Below are positions 1-8,931 of a stretch of DNA of 64,000 bases, piece after piece (positions within the stretch are counted from its first letter, which is position 1; each line of letters opens with the position of its first letter). The stretch is from JAGQPD01 sp020426865. Lineage in GTDB: Bacteria; Planctomycetota; Planctomycetia; Pirellulales; Pirellulaceae. The stretch is taken from positions 1,302,001 through 1,366,000 of the forward strand of contig JAWKTN010000001.1 in NCBI GenBank assembly GCA_041399065.1, in the 5' to 3' direction. A program made the position numbers and the translations under genes. Under the pieces are notes generated by a model. The model was not told where the DNA came from. It was given only the letters and a program-made list of their open reading frames with translations, and did not search any database.

Positions 1-19
1 GTTTTTCCGCCGTCGACAT
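1..19 (-). CDS. Possible 5' end of a gene running off the left edge
   Basis: On the minus strand an ATG at position 19 opens a frame beginning MSTAEK that leaves the window at base 1. A purine-rich AGGGA lies about nine bases upstream, a plausible ribosome binding site. It would be the gene directly after ispF in the same direction. Six residues are too few to assign a family. This could equally be chance. Confidence 0.25.
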
Positions 20-71
20 CGTGCCTGTCCCTTGCTCCATTATCTTGCAATAGTGAACATATGTATATTGT

Positions 72-602
72 TTATGGTTCGAGGTATTCGGTGGTGTCGG
101 GGGTGGGTCGGTCGGCGGGGTGCTGCGCGAGCAGGGCGACGCATTGCGCGACAATGGCTTCGCCCCGCCCCACCGGCCCGACCAGTTCGCCGGTCTTGGC
201 CTTGAGCCCCACACACCCCGGTTCGATCGCCAGGAACTCCGCAACCCGCTGCCGAATCAGTTCCTTGTACGGGCTCAGCTTCGGCCGCTGAGCCTGTACG
301 ATACAGTCCACGTTGACAATTGCGAACCCCGCTTTTATTACCTTTTCGCGAACCAGTGCTAGCATTTCCGCCGAATCGCGACCGCGGTTCTCCTCCGCCG
401 TGTCCGGAAACAACTCGCCAATGTCCCCCAAACCAGCCGCTCCCAGTAGGGCGTCGGTGATCGCATGCAATAGCACATCGGCATCGCTGTGGCCTGCCAG
501 CGAGTACTCGAACGGCACGTCCAGGCCCCCCAAACGCAACGGCCCACCGGGCTGCAACCGGTGCGTATCGTCCCCGAAACCTACGCGATATGGCCAAGTC
601 AT
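72..602 (-). CDS. ispF: 2-C-methyl-D-erythritol 2,4-cyclodiphosphate synthase
   Basis: IspF cyclises CDP-ME 2-phosphate to MEcPP with release of CMP in the cytosolic MEP isoprenoid pathway. About 176 residues, which is near full family length. Visible motifs are the metal-binding DTH near the N-terminus, the GHSDADVLLHAITDALLGA block, GDIGELFPDT, and the C-terminal TGE...GPVGRGEAI nucleotide-site segment. An ATG ten codons further upstream (632) is in frame. The internal ATG at 602 is preferred because MTWPYRVGFG begins where the family begins and a GGGG tract lies just upstream. No other MEP gene is in the window. The identification is secure; only the start is uncertain. Confidence 0.95.
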   Translation of the reverse strand: MTWPYRVGFGDDTHRLQPGGPLRLGGLDVPFEYSLAGHSDADVLLHAITDALLGAAGLGDIGELFPDTAEENRGRDSAEMLALVREKVIKAGFAIVNVDCIVQAQRPKLSPYKELIRQRVAEFLAIEPGCVGLKAKTGELVGPVGRGEAIVAQCVALLAQHPADRPTPDTTEYLEP

Positions 603-660
603 GGTGGCCCCTGCTTGCCTCTGCTGCTCCATCTTTCGACCGCTTGGACTTAGCTGAACC

Positions 661-3600
661 TTAGGGCTTCGTCACCGCCGCTTGTGCGCTGGTGACTGGT
701 AGTTTCCAATTCTTCACCGCCGATTCTTCGTGATTGAAGTGGCTGAGCATAAAATGCAGGCGTTGCGTGGCTGGTCCATCGGGCGCGGTAGTAAAAAGCG
801 CCTGGAGGAAATAGGGTGGCATGGCCTGATAGTACAACGTCGCGCGGACTTGCAGGCGAGCGGCATCGACGCCGGTTGGCAACGTAATGCGATACAGGAC
901 TTCATCGCTGCCGCTGCCGTCCTGATACCGGGGGTCTTTTTTGGCAACCTGGCCGGGGTAAGTCGATTTCAGAAAATAGCCATTGAGCGACGGATCGGGA
1001 CCTTCTTCGGTCCATCCTTTGGGCAAGAGCCGATTGTCCTTCACGATATCGCACCCGTGGATAAAACTGGTGGTGAATTTGTGCTTGGTATTCCACAACA
1101 ATGTCTCATAGATCTGCACTTGTTGTGGCGACGTAATCACGTCATGGTGCCGCTGGTATCGTTCAATGCCCAATTCATTGCGCTCAAAGAACTCCGTGGG
1201 CAAAGGCCGACCTTGCTCGTCGACGATGACGCCCAACTCATTGGTGCGCCCCGACGACCAGACAATACGTTCGTCGCCCTTGTCATCGGTTGGCGGTTCG
1301 ACGACCAGCAACTCCAAGAATGCCCGCCGAAAACCGACCCCGCTGGGGAAACGGTGCCCGACTTTGTTGGTAAGGACAACCGATGCTTCAAGTTCTCGTG
1401 GTGCTACTAGTTTGGGGGACACTTCGAGTGTCGCCACGTCGTGTCGCGCCTGGGATTGCATGTTGTAGATCGCATCGCCGAGATTGCCTGAGTCACCGGT
1501 CATGAAGTCGTTTTTACGAACGCCCAGAACATCATCGAACTGACGGAATAGCTCCAATAGAAAAACGTTCAACCCCGAGAAGTTATGCCGGGAAAACTCA
1601 TCGCGAATCCGAATCTCGAGGTCCTTTTCATCGGCCAGGTTTTCGGCGTCGGGATATGTATTGTCCTGGATGGCGGCCGCGCGGGTGCGGAGTTTCGCCA
1701 CATTGACGTTGTGCCGTTCGTCGACGAGGTTCTTGGACATATGACAGTCCTGGCAACTGCGGGCGCGGGGATTATCGGTCTTGAATTCGTTCTCGTACTC
1801 GCTGTTCAGCCATTCCAGATACGTCGCTTGCTCCACGTGATGATGGAAGTCGCGGAACATCGGCACGCTTTCGGCGTTGGCCAGAATGCGCTCGGGTGAA
1901 CCACTCTCGTCCTCATGGGGCAGGAACGGCTTGTCGACCACTGGCAGGTTGACGACGTGGCACGAGCCGCATAGTTGCGAAGATTTTACATAGGCACTGT
2001 ATTTGGGTTTGATCGCCGTAGCGTGTTGCATGGCGTAAGGTGCTAGTTCCTCATCTTTATAGGGACCATAAATCTCGTTGGGCTTGCCGAAATGCAGATT
2101 GCCAGTGATCGATGTCTCCAGAAAGTACTGCAGGTATGGGCGTGGATCGTCATCGGGCTGCGGTCGTGGTTGGCTGCGGTGACAAACCATGCAGCTGATC
2201 CCATCCCGCGCCAACGCGCCATACTTCGTGTCGCCATGCCCGAGATGCTCACTGCCGGAAGCGACGTCATAGACGTGTTCGAGCGTAAACGTTTCATCGG
2301 TGCCGGCATGGTCGATGTCGAATTGATGTTTGCCCATCGCCCCGTGACACCTCAGGCACGTCGTCACGAGAGTTCGCGTGACTTTGTCGGCGGTGGCGGG
2401 GTCGCTGGCAAATTCTTTCTTCAGGATCGCCAACTCCGTTTCCATTTGTGCGTAAAAAACAGGATCGCGCCCCGCCAGGCCCATCGGCGTCCATCGCCAT
2501 TCGCCGTAGGGGGCAATGTGCCATCCCGGCGCCTCGTACTTGTTGCTCGTCCCTTTGGCGACAAACATCGAAGGTCCAAAGGGTAACGTCATTCCCGCGT
2601 GGCAACTCATGCACTGATTCGACGTCAGAAAATCGCGATTGCCATCCGCGTTCTGCACGACCCAGTCGTGTGTCACCGGCGGAATCGGCAGCACGTCTTT
2701 GGTTTGTTGCTGACCAATCGAACGGTAGAGCTCCAGAAATGCTCGGTGTGACTTGCGCTCGGGCCGCGTCGGCGGTGTCGTCTGAGTGCATTTGGGATGT
2801 GTCGCGGGATCGGTGAGTGCCGCCAGCCTCTTTTCGTTGTCTTCCGATATCTCGTGCGGATCGTCGCCAGACGGCTCTTCGTCGTACGTGGCACGCCACG
2901 AATCGTCAACGCGGAAGATCAGTGGTTTGCCAGGAAACCCCTCGATATTGCGAAGCGATGCAAAGGTAAACTCGTTGTCTTTATGCGGCTCCGTCGCGTT
3001 CGGCGAACGGGTCGCGGCATGACAGCGCACACAGTAGTGGCCGAATCCTGTCACGTGATGGTCGAACGCGTACTGGTTGTTGTCAACCACGCATTGATCC
3101 TTGACTGGATTGCCCCAATACCATCCATCGTGCGACCCCTTGGCGTCCTTGACCATCACGGTCCAAGAGCCCAATGACTTCCAGAGTTCCTCGTCGGATT
3201 TGCCGGCGTGCCGTACCGCCGGAGGACCGTACTGTTCCTTGACGATCATCGCGCCATCGGGGATCCTGCCGACGCGACCGTCGACCAGCCAGCGAATGAT
3301 CTCCGGCGAATAGAATACTCGTACCGCGGGATGCGTCCCGTAATACTCACCGTTGATGAACGGGCCCGTGTCGCGCAGCGATTTGTCGCGCAGCCACCCC
3401 AGTTCCACGTACTTGCGTGTGTTCAAGAAGTCGAAGAGGACGTCTTCGTACGCCGCTACCGACATGCTCCTGGGAAGCGGCAATTCGGCCGGTTGTCCCC
3501 AATCTTGCCGTTCGCCGTTCCGTCCGTTTGGCTCCTTCTGTGTTGGCTCCTTCTGTGTTGGCTCCGCCGGTTCGGCACCCGCTGCGATGATGGCGAACCG

Positions 3601-3732
3601 CCCACCGCTAGCAATCACGATGGCCGCTGCAGCCAGACAAAGCACCATGATGCGACGTAACGGGGGCAAGACGTTTTCTCGGACTGATTGCGTTGTGGAG
3701 TGAATTTGAGCCCCGTATCGAATTTGTCTCAT
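661..3732 (-). CDS. Multiheme c-type cytochrome, six CxxCH motifs
   Basis: Large exported electron-transfer protein of about 1,020 residues. Six haem-attachment motifs occur in order: CVRCH, CMSCH, CLRCH, CMVCH, CGSCH and CQDCH. An N-terminal hydrophobic stretch (VLCLAAAAIVIASGG) looks like a signal or anchor segment, followed by a Pro/Glu linker with a perfect EPTQK duplication. The C-terminal third has no haem motifs and looks like a beta-sandwich, ending near LYYQAMPPYFLQ, typical of planctomycete multihaem proteins. The start at 3732 is chosen over an upstream ATG at 3822 because AGAGGT lies ten bases before it; 3648 is another candidate. It is divergent from the Popeye-like gene. Partner and substrate are unknown. 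Confidence 0.87.
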   Translation of the reverse strand: MRQIRYGAQIHSTTQSVRENVLPPLRRIMVLCLAAAAIVIASGGRFAIIAAGAEPAEPTQKEPTQKEPNGRNGERQDWGQPAELPLPRSMSVAAYEDVLFDFLNTRKYVELGWLRDKSLRDTGPFINGEYYGTHPAVRVFYSPEIIRWLVDGRVGRIPDGAMIVKEQYGPPAVRHAGKSDEELWKSLGSWTVMVKDAKGSHDGWYWGNPVKDQCVVDNNQYAFDHHVTGFGHYCVRCHAATRSPNATEPHKDNEFTFASLRNIEGFPGKPLIFRVDDSWRATYDEEPSGDDPHEISEDNEKRLAALTDPATHPKCTQTTPPTRPERKSHRAFLELYRSIGQQQTKDVLPIPPVTHDWVVQNADGNRDFLTSNQCMSCHAGMTLPFGPSMFVAKGTSNKYEAPGWHIAPYGEWRWTPMGLAGRDPVFYAQMETELAILKKEFASDPATADKVTRTLVTTCLRCHGAMGKHQFDIDHAGTDETFTLEHVYDVASGSEHLGHGDTKYGALARDGISCMVCHRSQPRPQPDDDPRPYLQYFLETSITGNLHFGKPNEIYGPYKDEELAPYAMQHATAIKPKYSAYVKSSQLCGSCHVVNLPVVDKPFLPHEDESGSPERILANAESVPMFRDFHHHVEQATYLEWLNSEYENEFKTDNPRARSCQDCHMSKNLVDERHNVNVAKLRTRAAAIQDNTYPDAENLADEKDLEIRIRDEFSRHNFSGLNVFLLELFRQFDDVLGVRKNDFMTGDSGNLGDAIYNMQSQARHDVATLEVSPKLVAPRELEASVVLTNKVGHRFPSGVGFRRAFLELLVVEPPTDDKGDERIVWSSGRTNELGVIVDEQGRPLPTEFFERNELGIERYQRHHDVITSPQQVQIYETLLWNTKHKFTTSFIHGCDIVKDNRLLPKGWTEEGPDPSLNGYFLKSTYPGQVAKKDPRYQDGSGSDEVLYRITLPTGVDAARLQVRATLYYQAMPPYFLQALFTTAPDGPATQRLHFMLSHFNHEESAVKNWKLPVTSAQAAVTKP

Positions 3733-4038
3733 CGCGCGGTACACCTCTATTGACTCGATAGCCGTGGAGAAACTCCAATTATGATCCAACGGTTCCCCAG
3801 CGAAAACCTGTTGTTGTGGCATGCTAACAGGTCTACGATAGTCGGGGCAAGGTTAGCTACCGCTTTGTTTGACGGGATCCGCGGTGCAGGACTGCAAGTT
3901 TTTTTTGTTTTTTTGGCCGTTGATTTGCAGGCGTTTGGCAATTGGTCTGGCAATTGGTTTGGCGGTGGGATTTGCAATTGGTTTGGCATGGCTGCGTGGG
4001 CCGTGACGGGGTGGGCCAGTGTTGTTTGGAGTAACGAG
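3733..4038. promoter_or_regulatory. Divergent intergenic region with T-tracts and short tandem repeats
   Basis: About 300 bases separate the divergent cytochrome and Popeye-like genes. The region holds an interrupted T-tract (about 3899-3914) and three imperfect copies of GGCAATTGGTTTGG between 3935 and 3987. A frame is open on the plus strand throughout and could extend the downstream protein by 86 residues. That extension is low-complexity (GNWSGNWFGGG...), so the stretch is more likely a regulatory spacer. No clear sigma-70 promoter was picked out. Confidence 0.4.
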
Positions 4039-4743
4039 ATGGGGATCGCCACGGTGTTTTTGAATACCGCGAACGTGCTGTATTTGATTTGCTACATGGT
4101 CAAGGACGTGCTGATGCTTCGGATCTTGGCGGTGGTGGCAATGTTGGCATTGATTCCTTACTACTACTTGTGTGGCACGACGCCGATGTACGGACCGATT
4201 GCCTGGAACGTGGTGTTCATGGCGGTGAACATTGTCTGGATCGTGTTGATTCTCATCGAGCGTCGGCCGCCGAGGTTAAGCGAGGACGAGCGCAAGTTGT
4301 ACGAGATGGTCTTTCGCAATGCGTGCAGCGAGCGGGACATGTTGCGTTTATTGCGGGAGGGTCGCTGGTGTGAGGCGGAGCCTCGTCAGTTGTTGGTAAC
4401 GCAGGGGACGACGCCGGAGCAGTTGATCTTGATACATTCTGGGCGGGCGCGGGTCTTGGTGGATGGCCGCGAGGTAGCGAGTTTGAGGTCGGGGGATTTG
4501 GTGGGGGAGATGAGTTATTTGACGAAGGGGCAGACGGTAGCAGACGTTGCGGCGGACGGGCCGGTGCGGTATGTGGTATGGCAGCGGAAGACGTTGGAGA
4601 CGTTGTTCATGCGTCGCGATCAATTGCGGACGGCGTTGTACCACCTGATCGGCCATGACCTTGTTGACAAATTGATGTCATCTCAAGTGAAGGTCCCGGA
4701 ACTCAGCACACAGATCCGTGTCGAAGACATCGGCGAGAAATAG
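4039..4743 (+). CDS. Popeye-like cyclic-nucleotide-binding membrane protein
   Basis: About 234 residues. The N-terminal third has three hydrophobic segments (around YLICYM, ILAVVAMLALIPYYYL and AWNVVFMAVNIVWIVLILI), followed by the ERRPPRLSEDE linker and a cNMP-binding beta-roll. This order (LR-rich helices, WN...N, RP, then a CNBD) matches the Popeye-domain arrangement. In the phosphate-binding cassette the GE of VGEMSYLTKGQTVADV is kept, but the usual Arg-Thr/Ser-Ala is not, so ligand binding is uncertain. The start at 4039 is preferred over 3781 because GGAG stands seven bases upstream and the added 86 residues are low-complexity. It ends 28 bases before the kinase gene, suggesting one operon. 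Probable inner-membrane sensor. Confidence 0.75.
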   Translation: MGIATVFLNTANVLYLICYMVKDVLMLRILAVVAMLALIPYYYLCGTTPMYGPIAWNVVFMAVNIVWIVLILIERRPPRLSEDERKLYEMVFRNACSERDMLRLLREGRWCEAEPRQLLVTQGTTPEQLILIHSGRARVLVDGREVASLRSGDLVGEMSYLTKGQTVADVAADGPVRYVVWQRKTLETLFMRRDQLRTALYHLIGHDLVDKLMSSQVKVPELSTQIRVEDIGEK

Positions 4744-4771
4744 GGGGCGGTATCATCCCCGGAAGCGACCC

Positions 4772-7700
4772 ATGAGCCAACGGACTGACTTGAATTTTCT
4801 TTTCGCCGTCTTTGCTTTGAAGACGGACATCATCGATCGCGACCAGTTTCGCCGATGTCTGGAGGTATCGGGAGCGGAGCAGGCGGGAGGGGGGGACGGC
4901 GCGGGTTTAGAACAGCGGCTGGTGGACGACGGAGTCTTAACGGCGGACGAGAGCGGCTTGGTTCGGCAGCTTGTTGAACTCTACTTGCAACGTCACGATG
5001 GCGATGTGGCGGCAGGACTGGCGGCGATCAGCGGCAGCCTGTTGGGGCCGGCCGAATTGCAGGGAATCTTGCAGGAATTGCCCGTCGAGGAGGTGGGGAC
5101 GTCGGGGGGCGAGGCGTCCTTATTTGCCACGATCGTATCGGCCGATTTCGTCAAACCCCCGGGGACAACCACCTCCAGCCATGACTCGTCCGTGGCCCCA
5201 GCCAGTTTGGTGGAGGCAAGTTCCGTCGGCGTCGCCGGTGGCCGCGTCCGCTTCGAAGTTCTTCGCAAACATGCCCAAGGTGGATTGGGTGACATATTTG
5301 TGGCTCGCGATCGCGAGCTCAACCGCGACGTCGCTCTGAAGGAAATACAAGAAAAATTCTCGCACGATCAAGCCAGCCGTCGACGGTTCGTGATGGAGGG
5401 TGAGGTCACCGGGTCGCTCGAACATCCCGGTGTGGTCCCCGTCTATGGAATGGGTACCGACGGTGACGGCCGGCCTTACTATGCGATGCGATTGATTCGC
5501 GGAGAGAGTCTGCAAGACGCCATTGCCAGTTTTCATTCGAGCATTCAGGAAGGGGACGAAGGCAAGCGGACGCTGACGCTGCGAAAACTGTTGGGACGGT
5601 TCATTGACGTGTGCAACACGGTGCACTACGCACACAGTCGCGGCGTATTGCATCGGGATCTGAAGCCCGACAACGTGATGTTGGGACCGTATGGCGAAAC
5701 CTTGGTCGTCGATTGGGGGCTGGCCAAAATCATTGGCCGTGCCGAAGAGTCGGTTCCCGAATCGACGGAGCAAACGTTGCAGCCCGAATCGAGTAGTGGT
5801 GGGGAGCACACGCGGCATGGTGCCGTGGTCGGAACGCTGCAATACATGAGTCCGGAACAGGCACTGGGGTGGCACGATCAGTTGACGCCGGCGGCGGACA
5901 TCTTCAGTCTCGGGGCAATTCTGTACAAAATGCTCGTCAACGATACGGTGCATACGGGGGCCAAGTTGGCCGAGCTGCATCAAAAGGCGATCGAATGTAA
6001 CATTGTGCCGGTCCGCCAGCTGAATCGCGAGTTGCCGGCACCGTTGGCGGCGATTTGCGAAAAGGCCACGGCCAAATCGGTCGAAGACCGCTATCGTTCG
6101 GCTTTGCAGTTGGCCGAAGATATCGAAGCCTTCCTGGCCGATGAACCCGTTCTGGCTCGACCCGATCCCCGCGGCGTGCGTACATTGCGCTGGATGCGTC
6201 GACATCGTACATTCGTTACTGCCGTTATTTCGTCAGTCGTGGTGACGCTCCTTGGATTGCTCAGCAGTATCGCGTTGCTTTCCTGGAAGAATGCCGAAGT
6301 GGCATCCCAACGCGATGCGGCCGTTGCCAATTTGCGTTCCGCTCGCAACGCCGTTTGGGAGTCGTTCGTGAAGATCAGCGATGAAGAGCGGTTGCAGGCC
6401 GAAGGGCTGGAGGAGTTACGACTTGATTTGCTGAAGGCCCCGGAGCCCTATTATCGCGAGTTCCTTTCGCAGACGCCGGACGATCCCGAATTGCGTCTGG
6501 AACAGGCACGCTGGCGGATGCGGCTGGGAAGCAATGTCTATGATGCCGCCACGCGCGCCGAAGCATTGACACATTTCGATCGTGCCCGCGAGCTGCTCGA
6601 ATCGCTGGTCGCGCAGCAACCAGACGTGCCGATTTATCGACGTTTTTTGGCGAAAACACTCGGGGCAACGGGGCAGATCTACGCCGATCTCGACGACTTC
6701 TCGCGCGCCAATGAGAAATACCGCACGGCGATAGCGACGTTGGGGCAATTGCCGGACATGGAAGACGATGGTCGTGATGGCGAGGCAACGTCGGCGGACG
6801 ACCTCGAATCGGCCGCAGGGCTGCACGTCAAGATGCTGGCGTTGATGGGTGACAACCTGCAGCGAATTGGCGAGTTCGATGCGGCTCGCAGAGTATACAC
6901 CGAAGCGATGGAAATGCAGCTGACGTATCGCGATCAATATGTCGGCGATTTGGCGTTGTGGCTACCAAAGCCCAAGGTGGCCGACGCGGTGGCGTTGTTG
7001 CCAGATGGTGAGTACCGCGAAGCGTTGGAACTGCTGGAACAGGCGTTACGCGACATGGAGATGCTGCAAATATCCACCGGCGACCGGGACGACGTCCAGT
7101 ATTTCCGTGCTCAAGCGATCAATCAGATGGGGGTTCTTTACACCGATTCGAGTCGGCCGCATGCGGCGCGGCGTTGTTTTCAGGAGGCTTACTCCCTGGC
7201 GGTGCCGGTAGCGGATCGTCGACCGGGCAATGTCATGTTTGCGGAGTTGGCAGCGGACCTGAAGAACAACATTAACGTACCGCTTTCGCAAGTGCATGTC
7301 GCGGGTGAGACGGAGGATTTTGTGAAACGGCAACAAGCGGCAATCGTGGCTGCTCAACGCCTGTTGGAGCGAAATCCGGACGTGACGGCCAATCGGGTGA
7401 GTTTGGCGAGAATGCGTCGCATGTTAGCCGTGCATTACCTGGCACAGCAAGCGTATGTCGACGCGCGGGCCGAGTTAGCATTGGCTGAGCAACACATGCG
7501 TAAGGCGACGGAGTCCTCGCCGGATGTGGTGGCCTATGCCGTCCAGGAAATCTGGATCATGCTCAACACCGCGGATGTCTTGTTCGCTCAGGACGACCTG
7601 CCGGCGGCGGTGGAGAAATGCGAATGGGCAGTTCGACAGGCACGAGCTTGGCTTGATCGGCGAAACAATGTCTATTTTCGCAATGCGCTGATCGACGCTT

Positions 7701-8923
7701 TGATGCGTCTCTCCCAATATGCCGGCGCTGTGGAAGACTGGCCGACGGCACAGCAGCGGCTGGTGGCGCGGATGGAGGCGATCGAGGGGCATCCGGACGG
7801 TTTTCGGCAGGTCCCCATGTTCCGGGATCTGAAAGCCAGTACGCTGCAGTTGATGGCACAAATTGCCTTCCGTACCAACGACCCCCAGCGTGGATTCGAG
7901 CTGCAGGAACAAGCACTTGCGCTGCGCAAAGAACTGGTTGTCGATTATCCCGACGAGCCGCATCTGGTATTTTATCTTTCGGCGTTGCATGAAACGATGA
8001 GTGCCAGTTTGATGGAATATGGTGGGCTGTTGAGCATCGGAAAGGCGGCCGAGCATGCGTTGGCCAGCAGCGAGGCGGTCAAGGGCATCGACGCACAGTA
8101 TCTTCCGATTGATCGTCTGGAGGGTTTGGCCAACAGCGAATCGTATTTGGCCCAGTTCGCTCGTGGCGGCAACCGGATCGACGATGCGTTGCAGCATTTG
8201 CAGAATGCGTCGCGGTTTGCGCATCTGTTGTACGATTCCCGTCGCGAGAGTAGTACGCTGGTGTTTCGTGCGGATTGTGAGATTCAAATTGGCGAGTTGC
8301 ACGCCGAGAAGGGGCAACACGGTGCCGCAGTATTGTCGTTCGATGCGGCGTTGGCGCTGGGCGAACAAGTTGTGCTCGAACATGCCGGGAACGAACATGC
8401 CGTGAACGAACGTGCACGACAATTGCGGGCGCGTGCTTACTTGCGCCGTGGTCAGTCGCTGGAGAATTTGGGGCAATATCGGGAGGCATTGGCGGCGATC
8501 GAGCAAGCGGTCGAGGTAGGAGGGGGCGAGGATCCTGTCGAATCACGGATTGCTCGCGCGCGGCTGCAGGCAAGAATGGGAGAACATGCCAAGGCGGTCA
8601 CGCAGATCGTGGCGACTCTGGCCCTCAACGGTATCGATGCCACCGATCAACTGCACGCCGCGGACGTCTACGCCTTGGCCAAGGCTGCTGCCCAGCGAGA
8701 TTTGGCGATCGACGAAGCATTACGTTCGCAGTTGGTCGACGACTACGCCGCCAAAGCGATGGAGCGATTGCGCGCGGCGGAAGTAGATGGAGCATTGCGG
8801 GACGAAACAGCGTGGGAACGCCTACGCACCAATGAAAACCTGTCGTCACTACGGGGACTACCGGCATTTGAACAATTCCTAAACCATCCGAATCCGACGA
8901 AAGAGCAGTCGTTCGGCGACTGA
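4772..8923 (+). CDS. Membrane-anchored Ser/Thr protein kinase with TPR-type repeats
   Basis: About 1,383 residues. After an N-terminal ~150-residue region of unknown type, a Hanks-type kinase spans roughly 155-460: a Gly-rich loop (QGGLGDIF), VALKEI lysine, HRDLKPDN catalytic loop (~293), DWG in place of DFG (~314), and GTLQYMSPEQA activation-segment end. One transmembrane helix (~483-506, VISSVVVTLLGLLSSIALL) follows, then about 850 residues of helical repeats, read as TPR-like, extending to the C-terminus. A DWG triad is common in planctomycete kinases. The start at 4772 has GGAAG just upstream; an in-frame ATG at 4718 overlaps the Popeye gene. It sits eight bases before the FHA-GAF-cyclase gene, so the cyclase FHA domain is an obvious candidate reader of its phosphorylation. 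Confidence 0.93.
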   Translation: MSQRTDLNFLFAVFALKTDIIDRDQFRRCLEVSGAEQAGGGDGAGLEQRLVDDGVLTADESGLVRQLVELYLQRHDGDVAAGLAAISGSLLGPAELQGILQELPVEEVGTSGGEASLFATIVSADFVKPPGTTTSSHDSSVAPASLVEASSVGVAGGRVRFEVLRKHAQGGLGDIFVARDRELNRDVALKEIQEKFSHDQASRRRFVMEGEVTGSLEHPGVVPVYGMGTDGDGRPYYAMRLIRGESLQDAIASFHSSIQEGDEGKRTLTLRKLLGRFIDVCNTVHYAHSRGVLHRDLKPDNVMLGPYGETLVVDWGLAKIIGRAEESVPESTEQTLQPESSSGGEHTRHGAVVGTLQYMSPEQALGWHDQLTPAADIFSLGAILYKMLVNDTVHTGAKLAELHQKAIECNIVPVRQLNRELPAPLAAICEKATAKSVEDRYRSALQLAEDIEAFLADEPVLARPDPRGVRTLRWMRRHRTFVTAVISSVVVTLLGLLSSIALLSWKNAEVASQRDAAVANLRSARNAVWESFVKISDEERLQAEGLEELRLDLLKAPEPYYREFLSQTPDDPELRLEQARWRMRLGSNVYDAATRAEALTHFDRARELLESLVAQQPDVPIYRRFLAKTLGATGQIYADLDDFSRANEKYRTAIATLGQLPDMEDDGRDGEATSADDLESAAGLHVKMLALMGDNLQRIGEFDAARRVYTEAMEMQLTYRDQYVGDLALWLPKPKVADAVALLPDGEYREALELLEQALRDMEMLQISTGDRDDVQYFRAQAINQMGVLYTDSSRPHAARRCFQEAYSLAVPVADRRPGNVMFAELAADLKNNINVPLSQVHVAGETEDFVKRQQAAIVAAQRLLERNPDVTANRVSLARMRRMLAVHYLAQQAYVDARAELALAEQHMRKATESSPDVVAYAVQEIWIMLNTADVLFAQDDLPAAVEKCEWAVRQARAWLDRRNNVYFRNALIDALMRLSQYAGAVEDWPTAQQRLVARMEAIEGHPDGFRQVPMFRDLKASTLQLMAQIAFRTNDPQRGFELQEQALALRKELVVDYPDEPHLVFYLSALHETMSASLMEYGGLLSIGKAAEHALASSEAVKGIDAQYLPIDRLEGLANSESYLAQFARGGNRIDDALQHLQNASRFAHLLYDSRRESSTLVFRADCEIQIGELHAEKGQHGAAVLSFDAALALGEQVVLEHAGNEHAVNERARQLRARAYLRRGQSLENLGQYREALAAIEQAVEVGGGEDPVESRIARARLQARMGEHAKAVTQIVATLALNGIDATDQLHAADVYALAKAAAQRDLAIDEALRSQLVDDYAAKAMERLRAAEVDGALRDETAWERLRTNENLSSLRGLPAFEQFLNHPNPTKEQSFGD

Positions 8924-8931
8924 ATCGGCCC

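Noticed and set aside
40..597. Long minus-strand frame overlapping ispF
   Set aside because: It is a shadow in another frame; the ispF frame has clear catalytic motifs and this one has none.
3781..4038. N-terminal extension of the Popeye-like gene from 3781
   Set aside because: The 86 extra residues are low-complexity and lie over repeats and T-tracts, and a GGAG-preceded ATG exists at 4039.
5120..6205. 361-codon minus-strand frame inside the kinase gene
   Set aside because: It lies antisense to the kinase catalytic motifs and shows no recognisable domain; a shadow of high-GC codon use.
7475..8506. 343-codon minus-strand frame inside the TPR region
   Set aside because: Antisense shadow of the helical repeats, with no motif or start context.
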